A stretch of 64,000 bases of DNA from JBBIJO01 sp037445895 (lineage in GTDB: Bacteria; Bacteroidota; Ignavibacteria; Kapaibacteriales; UBA2268). The stretch is from the NCBI GenBank assembly GCA_037445895.1, contig JBBIJO010000001.1, positions 1 to 64,000 on the forward strand, read 5' to 3'. Shown here piece after piece: positions 8,785 to 17,396 of this stretch. Position 1 is the first letter of the stretch, and every line of letters starts with the position of its first letter. Below the pieces are notes generated by a model. It ran no database searches and was not told the origin of the DNA. It saw nothing but the letters and a program-made list of their open reading frames with translations. Made by a program: the position numbers and the translations under genes.

Positions 8785-11556
8785 ATGGAACGAAGAGATT
8801 TTATAAAAATGTTTTTAACGCTTTCAACTATGATTGCAACAAGTTGCAGGCGGCCAGAGTTATTCTTTCCGAGTAGAGTAAAAGACGATAGAGCCAAAAC
8901 TTTCGAAAATAGGTTGCATTTCTTTACTACATTTCCCAATGGTTTCCTCCCACTTGGAATAGAAGTTGAAACTTTCGAAGATAAACCATTTCATCTCGTA
9001 GGCAATCAATTACATCCAAATAATTATGGGGTTCTACCGGCTTTTGTTTTGCCTTCGATTTACAATTTGTATGATCCTTACAGATTCAATAAACCAAAAG
9101 CCAAAGGCAAAGATATAGACCTTAATTATGCTATGGAAATTTTGTTTAAAGAACTGAGAAATGTTTTAGATAAAGGCGAGTTGATTATTTTCGCAAGTCA
9201 TTATTTCAACTCACCAAGTTTGAACGAGTTACTTATTTCTCTTGAAAATAAATATAAAAATATAATTTTTTACCAGTTTCCTTCATACGATTTTTATTTA
9301 AATCAACAACTTGCAAACAAGATACTTTATTGTTCATCTTCGTATTTTTTGAAAGATGTTACAAAATCCGACTTAATCTTAAATTTTCGTAGGGATTTTC
9401 TTCAAAACGACGTTTTTATGCCTTACTATACATACCAATTCCGCTCGAAAGAAGCGATTCTTGTTACATTCGAAAATATCTTTACCTTGACCGGAGCTAA
9501 TTCTTCTTATAGATACATTATTGAAAGAGATAATTTCGAAAATGCTTTACTGATTTTATTAAAATATGTTAGCAATATTCAGGGAAATAATGAAATACTA
9601 AACTTATTTAATAATTTTTATTCTTTTAATGACTTTTTACCTACAACATTATTCGAACTTTTGCAAAGTTCGAAAGGCAAGAAAATATCAATATTAGTAG
9701 ATGATGCCTTGCCTCCAACTTGCCACATTTTATCGAATTTAATCGAATATGCTTGGAATCAGGCTCCTCCAAATTATCTTTTTAAAATAGACATTCCCTT
9801 ATATTCAGATGAATTAACTAGTTTGCGCGAGGTTCTGAAAGAACAAGAAATAGGCAAGATTGTTTTTCTCGAAAGCAATCCCTATTTTCTTGGGGTAAAT
9901 GAACTGGAGAACATATTAGAAACTTTAACTAATTCAAAGATTGTTACTCTTTCAATGTATTATGATGAAATTGCACGACGAAGCGAGCTATATATTCCGA
10001 CAAAACATTATTTAGAATTTTGGCAAGATTATCGAAATGTTGATGGTTCTGTTTCGTCGCAACAACCAATAATCTTTCCGTTAAATAACTATTCTATTTC
10101 GATTGGGGAATTTTTGCTTGCTTTTAGAAATTTTTTAAGCGATGGCATTATTGGAATTCCCGACTACTTTGTATATTTGAAAGAGCTTTATACAAAACGC
10201 ATTGAACAATCCGGTTTAACAGATTTGATTCGACAAGGGTTCTTTGCCGATAATGTTACTCAAAGTGTGGAAATAAGAAGTATGAACATAGACTATGCAA
10301 ATGCCTACTCATATTTAAAAAAAAATATAAGCAGGGATAGGAATAATGAATTAACTGTAGAATTATTACCGAACTCGAAATTCTTCGACCCGACATATTC
10401 AAACAACATATATCTGAAAGAATTGCCCGATTCAATTACTGGAATAGCCTGGGATAATCTGCTTTATATGGGGAAAAATATAGCCGAGAAGTTTAACCTT
10501 CGAACTGGAGATTTTGTGCAAATTTCAAACAAATTAAACGATGCTAAGAGTGAATTGCCCGTATATGTCTCCGATTTTTTCGCACCATCGACTATTTATG
10601 GATATTTAGGATTTGGGAACTTTTATGAAAATGAAGTTTTTCAACTGAGTAATGCAAACTTATCTAAATTAATTGCGTTCGGACACAAAGGTAATGAAGG
10701 AATTTTTCCCAACAATTGCATTATCCCAATTCAATTAACTAAAATTGATACAAAGAAGGAATTAACCTTTGTTGTAAGTCAATCTAACGTTTACAAAAAG
10801 TCCACGTTGGAGTGGGTATTGCAAAAATATCAGAACGAGCTGATTGTTTCGCTGTATCAAACTAGCAAGCTTTTGGGAAAAAATTGGAATATGTTGATTA
10901 ATCTCGATTCTTGTATTGGGTGTAATATGTGCTTGTTGGCATGCCAACTCGAAAATAATATTCCAGTAGTTGGGCGCGAAGAAGTCCAGAAAGAAAGAGA
11001 AATGTATTGGATAAAAGTTCACAAATACGAGTTCGATGGAGCAAAACATTTATTATTTATACCAATTATGTGTCAGCAATGCGATAATGCACCGTGCGAA
11101 AGTGTTTGTCCCGTTGGTGCAACATTGCATAGTTCCGATGGCCTCAACGAAATGATTTACAATAGATGCATTGGTTCAAGATTTTGTATGGCAAATTGTC
11201 CGTATAAAGTGCGAAAATTCAATTTTGATTCACCCGATAATGTCCATCCTAATTATTTGCAGCAACTTACGAATCCTATTGTAACAGTGCGTTCTCGTGG
11301 GGTAGCCGAAAAATGTACGTTTTGTATCCATCGAATAAGAGAAGGAAAACAAGAAGCTATTCTTGCTGGCAAAAATGAAGATGAGTTCACAATTGCAACT
11401 GCTTGCCAGGAGGTTTGTCCAACCCAAGCAATTTGCTTTGGGCGTAGGAATCGAATTGAAAAGGAGCAGTTGTCGGACCAAATATATCAATTACTAACCC
11501 AATTTAACACAAAGCCAAATGTATATTTTCAAGTGAATTTTAACAATGATAAATAA
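8785..11556 (+). CDS. actB: Alternative complex III iron-sulfur / molybdopterin-like subunit
   Basis: ActB is the large periplasm-facing subunit of ACIII. It fuses an inactive molybdopterin-oxidoreductase-like region (first ~690 residues) to a ferredoxin-like domain. The start at 8785 gives MERRDFIKMF, a twin-arginine motif, followed by the ATSC lipobox-like sequence with C21 and RRP. Together these suggest a Tat-exported lipoprotein, usual for ActB. The C-terminal ~230 residues hold the cluster ligands: CIGCNMCLLAC, CQQCDNAPCESVCP, CIGSRFCMANCP, EKCTFCIHRI and ACQEVCPTQAICFG. These are enough for three [4Fe-4S] clusters and one [3Fe-4S] or fourth cluster. A start at 8770 is possible. It overlaps actC by 11 bases. 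Confidence 0.88.
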   Translation: MERRDFIKMFLTLSTMIATSCRRPELFFPSRVKDDRAKTFENRLHFFTTFPNGFLPLGIEVETFEDKPFHLVGNQLHPNNYGVLPAFVLPSIYNLYDPYRFNKPKAKGKDIDLNYAMEILFKELRNVLDKGELIIFASHYFNSPSLNELLISLENKYKNIIFYQFPSYDFYLNQQLANKILYCSSSYFLKDVTKSDLILNFRRDFLQNDVFMPYYTYQFRSKEAILVTFENIFTLTGANSSYRYIIERDNFENALLILLKYVSNIQGNNEILNLFNNFYSFNDFLPTTLFELLQSSKGKKISILVDDALPPTCHILSNLIEYAWNQAPPNYLFKIDIPLYSDELTSLREVLKEQEIGKIVFLESNPYFLGVNELENILETLTNSKIVTLSMYYDEIARRSELYIPTKHYLEFWQDYRNVDGSVSSQQPIIFPLNNYSISIGEFLLAFRNFLSDGIIGIPDYFVYLKELYTKRIEQSGLTDLIRQGFFADNVTQSVEIRSMNIDYANAYSYLKKNISRDRNNELTVELLPNSKFFDPTYSNNIYLKELPDSITGIAWDNLLYMGKNIAEKFNLRTGDFVQISNKLNDAKSELPVYVSDFFAPSTIYGYLGFGNFYENEVFQLSNANLSKLIAFGHKGNEGIFPNNCIIPIQLTKIDTKKELTFVVSQSNVYKKSTLEWVLQKYQNELIVSLYQTSKLLGKNWNMLINLDSCIGCNMCLLACQLENNIPVVGREEVQKEREMYWIKVHKYEFDGAKHLLFIPIMCQQCDNAPCESVCPVGATLHSSDGLNEMIYNRCIGSRFCMANCPYKVRKFNFDSPDNVHPNYLQQLTNPIVTVRSRGVAEKCTFCIHRIREGKQEAILAGKNEDEFTIATACQEVCPTQAICFGRRNRIEKEQLSDQIYQLLTQFNTKPNVYFQVNFNNDK

Positions 11557-12802
11557 CTCCAAGCATTCGCTAATTAGGAAATTAATATTGTTTTGTTCAA
11601 TATTAGCTATGTTAATAGGGATATTTGGAGCGATAACTTCTTTTTTATTTGGATTGAAATACTGGGGTATCAACTCGAAAGTAGTGTGGGGGATGGCTAT
11701 TGTTAATTTTGTCTTTTGGATTGGCAACGCACATTCAGGGACTTTAATCTCGTCGGTTCTTTACCTTTTGCGGCAACATTGGCGACAACCTATTCACCGG
11801 ATTGCAGAAACTATTACGATTATTTCAATTGTTATTGCGGGATTTTTTCCTTTCGTTCACACAGGGCGACCTTGGTTGGCTTACTGGCTTTTACCCTTTC
11901 CTAATGAAATGGGAATATGGATAAATACCAAGTCTGCAATAATTTGGGACATATATGCGATTTTAACGTATTCCATATTGAGTTTTTCATTTTGGATTTT
12001 GGGAATAATCCCAGATTGGGAACATTTCAAATTCAAAAAGGATGGCATATTTAACAAGCTGTCCCAAAAAATATTTGCCAAATTTTGGATAGGAACATCT
12101 TTTAATTGGAGTGAATATCGCTGGACATACCATATTTTCGCGGGTATTTTAACCTTTGTGGTGGTTTCAGTGCATACAATCGTTGCTTATGACTTTTCGA
12201 CTTCGATACTCCCTTTTTGGCATTCTACAAGTCAACCACTTTTTTTTGTGATTGGTGCAATTTATTCCGGAATTGCTCTGGTTATTTTACTTGCTATTGT
12301 TTTAAAAGAAATTAGTTCCTTTGGCGATTCAATTCCGGATTCAATATTCGATGTGCTTTCGAAAGTGTTGATTACGTTTTCTTTCCTAATAGCGTATTTT
12401 TATTTTGTTGAATGCTTTTTCATTTTTTATTCTCAAAATGAATTCGAAAAAATGCTTTTACATTTACGATTGGAAGGAATTTTAAGGACAATTTTCATTT
12501 TTATAATTTTATTTAATATTGTTTTTCCCCAGTTCCTTTGGATAAAAAAAGTTAGAGAGAAAAGAATATTACTTTTTGTCATTTCCTTGTTTGTGTTAAT
12601 TGGTATGTGGCTCGAGCGATATTTGATTGTGATTCAATCTTTGTCGGTTGATTTTACTTCGGGCGAGACAATAACCTACAAACCAAGTTTTATAGATTTT
12701 TCTCTTTTGATAGGGAGTTTAGGTATAATGGTTCTAATATTTTATTTAGTTTCCAGAAGAATACCTATGATTCCTAAAAATGAGCGATTATTCAATGAAT
12801 AG
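11546..12802 (+). CDS. actC: Alternative complex III NrfD-like membrane subunit
   Basis: ActC is the quinol-interacting integral membrane subunit of ACIII, related to NrfD/PsrC. The 418-residue protein has about ten transmembrane segments. The conserved stretch NAHSGTLISSVLYLLRQHWR, followed by FPFVHTGRPWLAYWLLPFPN, resembles the quinol-site region of ActC. It overlaps actB by 11 bases and ends by overlapping the oppositely oriented HNH gene by 15 bases. actD, actE and actF, which normally follow, are absent from this locus. It could alternatively belong to a Psr-like three-subunit complex, but the pentahaem ActA argues for ACIII. Confidence 0.85.
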   Translation: MINNSKHSLIRKLILFCSILAMLIGIFGAITSFLFGLKYWGINSKVVWGMAIVNFVFWIGNAHSGTLISSVLYLLRQHWRQPIHRIAETITIISIVIAGFFPFVHTGRPWLAYWLLPFPNEMGIWINTKSAIIWDIYAILTYSILSFSFWILGIIPDWEHFKFKKDGIFNKLSQKIFAKFWIGTSFNWSEYRWTYHIFAGILTFVVVSVHTIVAYDFSTSILPFWHSTSQPLFFVIGAIYSGIALVILLAIVLKEISSFGDSIPDSIFDVLSKVLITFSFLIAYFYFVECFFIFYSQNEFEKMLLHLRLEGILRTIFIFIILFNIVFPQFLWIKKVREKRILLFVISLFVLIGMWLERYLIVIQSLSVDFTSGETITYKPSFIDFSLLIGSLGIMVLIFYLVSRRIPMIPKNERLFNE

Positions 12803-13366
12803 GTAAGGTTTCCAATTATCTTCGAGTTTGCCAAGTAAATTTTTAATAAAAATAATGTGGTTCGGTTTGCGTGCCTTTTTTATTAGATGCAGCCCGGCTT
12901 CTTCGGGGGTTTGATTTCCTTTCTTATTATTACACGAAATACAAGCTGCAACAAGGTTGTCCCAACTGTCGGTTCCCCCCCTCGATTTAGGTATAATATG
13001 GTCAACAGTTAGATTTGTAGAGTAAGTACCACAATACTGGCACTGGTGATTATCGCGGCGAAGAATATTCTTTCGCGATAGTTCTATTTTTTTCAATGGT
13101 ATTTTAATGTATCGAGATAGGCGGATAACGCTTGGGAGTGGGAAGGAATAAGTTACCGAATGAACAAGGAGACCATCTTTTTTAGCAATAAGCTCAGCTT
13201 TAGTAAGAAGGAGCAATACAATTGCTTTTTTTGCAGAACATACACTTACCGGTTCATAACTTTGATTGAGAACAAGAACCTTATTTCGTAAAGGAGAAGC
13301 TATTTCGTTGTTACTATTGAACCTTTCTTTGTCCAAGAATTCGTAGCCGAAATTAGTAACCTCCAC
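12788..13366 (-). CDS. HNH endonuclease family protein
   Basis: This 192-residue protein has a C-terminal HNH nuclease domain. C-x2-C (CQYCG, near residue 109) is followed by LTVDHIIPKSRGG with the HNH histidine, then WDNLVAACISCNN with the second zinc-binding pair and the asparagine. The N-terminal half (NKVLVLNQSYEPVSVCSAKKAIVLLL) is the usual partner of this widespread chromosomal HNH subfamily in Bacteroidota and related phyla. Its biological role is not established. It is not linked to a methylase or a phage gene here. Its 3' end overlaps the 3' end of actC. Confidence 0.88.
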   Translation of the reverse strand: MEVTNFGYEFLDKERFNSNNEIASPLRNKVLVLNQSYEPVSVCSAKKAIVLLLLTKAELIAKKDGLLVHSVTYSFPLPSVIRLSRYIKIPLKKIELSRKNILRRDNHQCQYCGTYSTNLTVDHIIPKSRGGTDSWDNLVAACISCNNKKGNQTPEEAGLHLIKKARKPNHIIFIKNLLGKLEDNWKPYLFIE

Positions 13367-13473
13367 AAATTATTTAAAAAGCAAAATTAATAAAAATTTT
13401 ATTCATTATATTTATTTGTCTTTAAAGAAAACTTAAAGATTTTCGTCGAAATATTTTTAAAATCTGAATATTT

Positions 13474-14283
13474 ATGATAGAAAAATATACACAAGTGGCG
13501 ATTCAAACAGCGATTGAAGCTGGTAGGATACTGTTAGAAGGTTTTGGAAATACATTTAAAATTTCTACCAAGGAAGGGAAAAATAATCTTGTTACCGAAT
13601 ATGATCAAAAATCGGAAAATTATATTATTTCCCAATTGAAATCTTATTTTCCTGACTCGGCTTTTTTAGCTGAGGAAAGTGGATTGTCGAACCTTTCGGA
13701 CGACAATCAGTTTATTTGGGTAATTGACCCATTGGATGGAACTGTAAATTTTGCGCATAACCTGCCAATATTTTGCATTTCTATTGCATTGGTGAAGAGG
13801 AGGGAGGTAATTACTGGCGTAATTTATAACCCGATTTTAAATGAGCTTTTTGTTGCCGAGAAAGGAAAAGGCTCTTTTCTTAATGGTGAACAGATATTGG
13901 TTTCTCGGTGTATTCAATTGGATAATTCATTTTTAGTTACTGGTTTTCCATACAATATCGACTCGAATCCAGGAAATTGTGTTGAACAGTTCATTCAAAT
14001 GCTAAAACAAGGTATCCCAGTAAGACGTCTTGGTTCTGCGGCATTGGATTTAGCCTATGTTGCAGCAGGTCGGTTCGATGGTTTTTGGGAAATTAACCTT
14101 AATCCTTGGGATGTTGCTGCTGGATTTCTTCTTGTTGAAGAGGCAGGAGGCAAAGTTACTCAATATAATTTAGATAAATACTGGATTGATAATAACAATA
14201 TACTTGCTACAAATGGGTTGATTCACGAAGAATTGTCGAAAACATTATTATCTTGTTTTATCGAGGTAAACAATGGAAGTTGA
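13474..14283 (+). CDS. suhB: Inositol monophosphatase family protein (SuhB-like)
   Basis: This is a Mg2+-dependent phosphatase of the IMPase/FIG superfamily, probably acting on myo-inositol phosphate or a related sugar phosphate. Metal-binding motifs are E67-E68-S (AEESG), D85-PLDGT with D88 (IDPLDGTVNFAHNLP), and the C-terminal NPWDVAAGFLLVEEAGG at about residues 207-223. The 269-residue length is normal. Substrate specificity cannot be read from sequence. It overlaps dapF by 11 bases and begins a suhB-dapF-recG run. Confidence 0.92.
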   Translation: MIEKYTQVAIQTAIEAGRILLEGFGNTFKISTKEGKNNLVTEYDQKSENYIISQLKSYFPDSAFLAEESGLSNLSDDNQFIWVIDPLDGTVNFAHNLPIFCISIALVKRREVITGVIYNPILNELFVAEKGKGSFLNGEQILVSRCIQLDNSFLVTGFPYNIDSNPGNCVEQFIQMLKQGIPVRRLGSAALDLAYVAAGRFDGFWEINLNPWDVAAGFLLVEEAGGKVTQYNLDKYWIDNNNILATNGLIHEELSKTLLSCFIEVNNGS

Positions 14284-15121
14284 TGTCCAAATAATGAGCG
14301 GAGCTGGTAATATTTTTTCGGTAATTGACAACCGAAAGTATAAATTTAATGATAAATTTTTGCAGCGATTAGCTCCAAAAGTTTGCTCTAAATCGTTTTC
14401 GAAAGGAAGAACCGAAGGACTATTAGTTGTGGACTACCCCCAAAATTTGAACAGCGACCTTTTGGTAAAATTTTTCAATCCAGATGGAACAACAGGGATG
14501 ATGTGTGGAAATGGAGGGCGTTGTGCTGTGGGTTTTGCTTTGCATCGTGGTTTAATCTCGAACGACAAGCAAAATTTTATCCTGGAATTTTCGAATACGT
14601 TTTATTCAGCAATATTTATCAATAATCAAATAAGCCTTGGATTTCCACCACCAAATTCAATCCAGAAAAATGTGAAAATTGAAGTTGAAGGGAAAATAAT
14701 TGAAGGTAGTTACGTTGATGTGGGTTCGCCGCATTTTGTTATAAATATATTAAGTAATGAATTAACGAATAGTGTTCAAATAAAATCTTTTGATATTTTA
14801 GGTTTAGGGAAAAAGATTCGCTATCATTCCTATTTTGAACCAGTTGGAACTAATGTGGATTTTTATATTCCGATGGAAGGCAAAATTTATCTGAGAACTT
14901 ACGAACGTGGCGTAGAAAATGAAACCGGTGCTTGTGGGACCGGGGCAGTTTCGACTGCGATAATAGCATACTTGCGAAACGAAACAGGGCTTCCTGTTCA
15001 ACTTGTAACTTCGAGCGAACATATTTTGGTAGTTGATTTAATAGGGGAAGCTCCTAATTTCTCGAAACTCGTATTGACAGGAGAAACTGAGTTCTTAGAA
15101 AAAAATCTAATTAACATCTGA
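14273..15121 (+). CDS. dapF: Diaminopimelate epimerase
   Basis: DapF converts LL- to meso-diaminopimelate for lysine and peptidoglycan synthesis. The two catalytic cysteines are present: C78 in GTTGMMCGNGGRCAVGF and C221 in ENETGACGTGAVST. The substrate-binding stretch VDVGSPHFV is near residue 148 and EPVGTNVDFY near 189. The 282-residue length fits the family. It overlaps the IMPase gene and precedes recG by 18 bases. Confidence 0.95.
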   Translation: MEVDVQIMSGAGNIFSVIDNRKYKFNDKFLQRLAPKVCSKSFSKGRTEGLLVVDYPQNLNSDLLVKFFNPDGTTGMMCGNGGRCAVGFALHRGLISNDKQNFILEFSNTFYSAIFINNQISLGFPPPNSIQKNVKIEVEGKIIEGSYVDVGSPHFVINILSNELTNSVQIKSFDILGLGKKIRYHSYFEPVGTNVDFYIPMEGKIYLRTYERGVENETGACGTGAVSTAIIAYLRNETGLPVQLVTSSEHILVVDLIGEAPNFSKLVLTGETEFLEKNLINI

Positions 15122-15139
15122 CAAATTAATGTATCTTAA

Positions 15140-17353
15140 ATGTATTGTATTCTTAAAGATAATCCCAAACCAATCCAATATTTGAAAGGGGTTGGTCCTG
15201 CGCGTGCAAAGGCTTTCGAAAAAGAAGGAATTCACACAGATATTGAGCTTTTATATTATTTTCCAAGAACTTATATTAATCGAACATCGCTTATTTCTTT
15301 AAAACAGGTTTACGCAAGGCTACTTCAAGACAATTACACAATTTTGAATAATAACACTTTCGACTTCAAAGAAGAAGTAACAATACTTGGGAAAGTTACT
15401 GAAAAGAAGGTATTTTCGCGTTCAAAAACAAAGAAGTATTTATTTGTTACTATAACAGATTTAAACGATTCGAAAGCAAAAATTAATTTTTGGCAATATG
15501 CAGATTATTTTGCTAAACAATTTGCTCTCGGGGATTATGTTATCGTTCGGGGTATTCCCGAACTTGGTAAATACAATGAAATTAATTTTAACCATCCCGA
15601 AATAGAGTTATTCGATTCAACGGAGCAATGCGAATTTCAAAACGATGTAACATTACCAGTTTATTCAATACCAATTCACTTCCATAAAGCAAAAATTACT
15701 AATAAACTTCTTCGTTCGGTGATTAGTCAAACTATTGACGAAGCAATAGGAAAAATAGAAGATTATTTGCCAGATAATCTATTAAAAGAGATAGAATGCG
15801 AAGAGCTATCGTATTGTTTGAGAAATATTCATTTTCCTAGCAATCCAAATGAAATTGCGAAAATTGTTGAACGTTTCAAATTCGACGAAATTTTTCTTTT
15901 TGAAATTCTTTTGGCTCTTTCAAGAAAATATGTTGCCGAAAAGACAGAGAGCCCACAACTAAAGTTGTCTAATAGTATCGTCAAAGCCTTCTCGCAAAGC
16001 TTATCTTTCGAATTGACGGATGACCAGAAAAAGGTAATTCGTGAAATTTTTAAAGATATGTCGAGCAGTCGCCCTATGAACCGACTTCTGCAAGGAGATG
16101 TAGGTTCGGGTAAAACAATTGTTGCAGTATATGCGATGTTGCTTTGCCTAGAAAATGGGTATCAATCGTTGATAATGGCACCAACAGAAATTTTAGCTGA
16201 ACAACATTATTTGACTTTGCTAAATTTGCTCGAAGGTTTTCCGGTTAACATTGAATTAGTTGTAGGTAGTCAAAATGCAAAGCAAAGGGAGTTAGTTGTA
16301 GGCCAAATAGCGAATGGAACAACCAATATTATTGTTGGAACACACGCTCTAATCGAAGAAAAAATGAAGTATAATAAGCTTGCATTGGTTGTGATTGATG
16401 AACAACATAGATTTGGAGTTATCCAACGGGCAAAGCTTAAAGAAATGGGCTTGCGTTCGTTGGGGGGGCGTAAATCTCCACATATCCTCGTAATGTCTGC
16501 AACACCGATTCCGAGAACCCTTGCAATGACTATTTATGGAGACTTAGATGTATCGATTATTAAACAAATGCCGAAAGGAAGGAAGCAGGTTGTTACTAGT
16601 ATCGTATTTGAGAATAAAATTCAGGATATGTTCGACTTTGTTCGTAACGAAGTAAGAAATGGAAGGCAGGCATATTTTGTTTACCCATTAGTTGAAAGGT
16701 CGGAAAAGTTAGATTTAAAAGCTGCTACTGAGCATTTCGATGTGCTGCAATCCGAAGTATTTCCCGAGTTTCATTGTGCTTTACTCCACGGACAAATGCG
16801 ATGGTTTGAAAAAGAAGATATTATGAAAAAGTTCAAGAATAAAGAATTTAATATACTTGTAGCAACCACGGTTATCGAAGTTGGAATTGATGTTCCAAAC
16901 GCAACTATAATGGTAATTGAAAATGCTGAAAGATTTGGTTTGGCACAACTCCATCAGTTACGTGGGCGAGTAGGTAGGGGCGAAGTTCAATCCTTTTGTT
17001 TCTTGGTAACCAAAAATGAATTTAGTCCAGGTATTACACGTAAAACTTTCCTACAGCCCAATCAGAAAAGTGTAATAACTCGGTTGAAAGCGATGGAATC
17101 ATCAACAAATGGTTTCGAAATTGCCGAAATCGACTTGAAACTTCGGGGACCTGGTGATGTTATCGGGACGCAGCAATCAGGGTTACCACCTTTTAAATAT
17201 ATTAATCTTGCAACAGATGGGGAGCTTATCGCCAAAGCGAGGGAATATGCTGTTGAACTCATTCACAAAGATCCTCATCTTAAAAATTATCCGAGATTAA
17301 GGCAAGTTATAGGTAGGCTTTACGAATTTAAAAAATATTGGGGCATTGCATAA
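15140..17353 (+). CDS. recG: ATP-dependent DNA helicase RecG
   Basis: RecG is a branch-migration helicase that remodels stalled forks and Holliday junctions. The N-terminal wedge/OB region has the typical opening PIQYLKGVGPARAKAFEKEGI. The motor follows: Walker A LLQGDVGSGKT (near residue 320), MAPTEILAEQH, the DEQH box (VVIDEQHRFGV), SATPIPRTLAMTIYGDLDVS, then the helicase C domain with ATTVIEVGIDVPNA and QLRGRVGRG. The 737 residues are slightly long for the family. The gene is followed at once by a strong terminator. Confidence 0.97.
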   Translation: MYCILKDNPKPIQYLKGVGPARAKAFEKEGIHTDIELLYYFPRTYINRTSLISLKQVYARLLQDNYTILNNNTFDFKEEVTILGKVTEKKVFSRSKTKKYLFVTITDLNDSKAKINFWQYADYFAKQFALGDYVIVRGIPELGKYNEINFNHPEIELFDSTEQCEFQNDVTLPVYSIPIHFHKAKITNKLLRSVISQTIDEAIGKIEDYLPDNLLKEIECEELSYCLRNIHFPSNPNEIAKIVERFKFDEIFLFEILLALSRKYVAEKTESPQLKLSNSIVKAFSQSLSFELTDDQKKVIREIFKDMSSSRPMNRLLQGDVGSGKTIVAVYAMLLCLENGYQSLIMAPTEILAEQHYLTLLNLLEGFPVNIELVVGSQNAKQRELVVGQIANGTTNIIVGTHALIEEKMKYNKLALVVIDEQHRFGVIQRAKLKEMGLRSLGGRKSPHILVMSATPIPRTLAMTIYGDLDVSIIKQMPKGRKQVVTSIVFENKIQDMFDFVRNEVRNGRQAYFVYPLVERSEKLDLKAATEHFDVLQSEVFPEFHCALLHGQMRWFEKEDIMKKFKNKEFNILVATTVIEVGIDVPNATIMVIENAERFGLAQLHQLRGRVGRGEVQSFCFLVTKNEFSPGITRKTFLQPNQKSVITRLKAMESSTNGFEIAEIDLKLRGPGDVIGTQQSGLPPFKYINLATDGELIAKAREYAVELIHKDPHLKNYPRLRQVIGRLYEFKKYWGIA

Positions 17354-17360
17354 AATAAAG

Positions 17361-17396
17361 AAAAGAAGGGGGACTATTTGCCCCCCTTTTTGTTTT
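17361..17396 (+). terminator. Rho-independent terminator after recG (shared, convergent)
   Basis: A hairpin AAGGGGG (17366-17372) with CCCCCTT (17382-17388) is followed by a T run. On the other strand the flanking A-rich tract gives a weaker T run, so it may also stop transcription of the convergent gene ending at 17395. Confidence 0.85.

Noticed and set aside
12788..13366. HNH gene as part of a defence island or mobile element
   Set aside because: It has no methylase, integrase, repeat or composition shift nearby; this subfamily is a common chromosomal gene.
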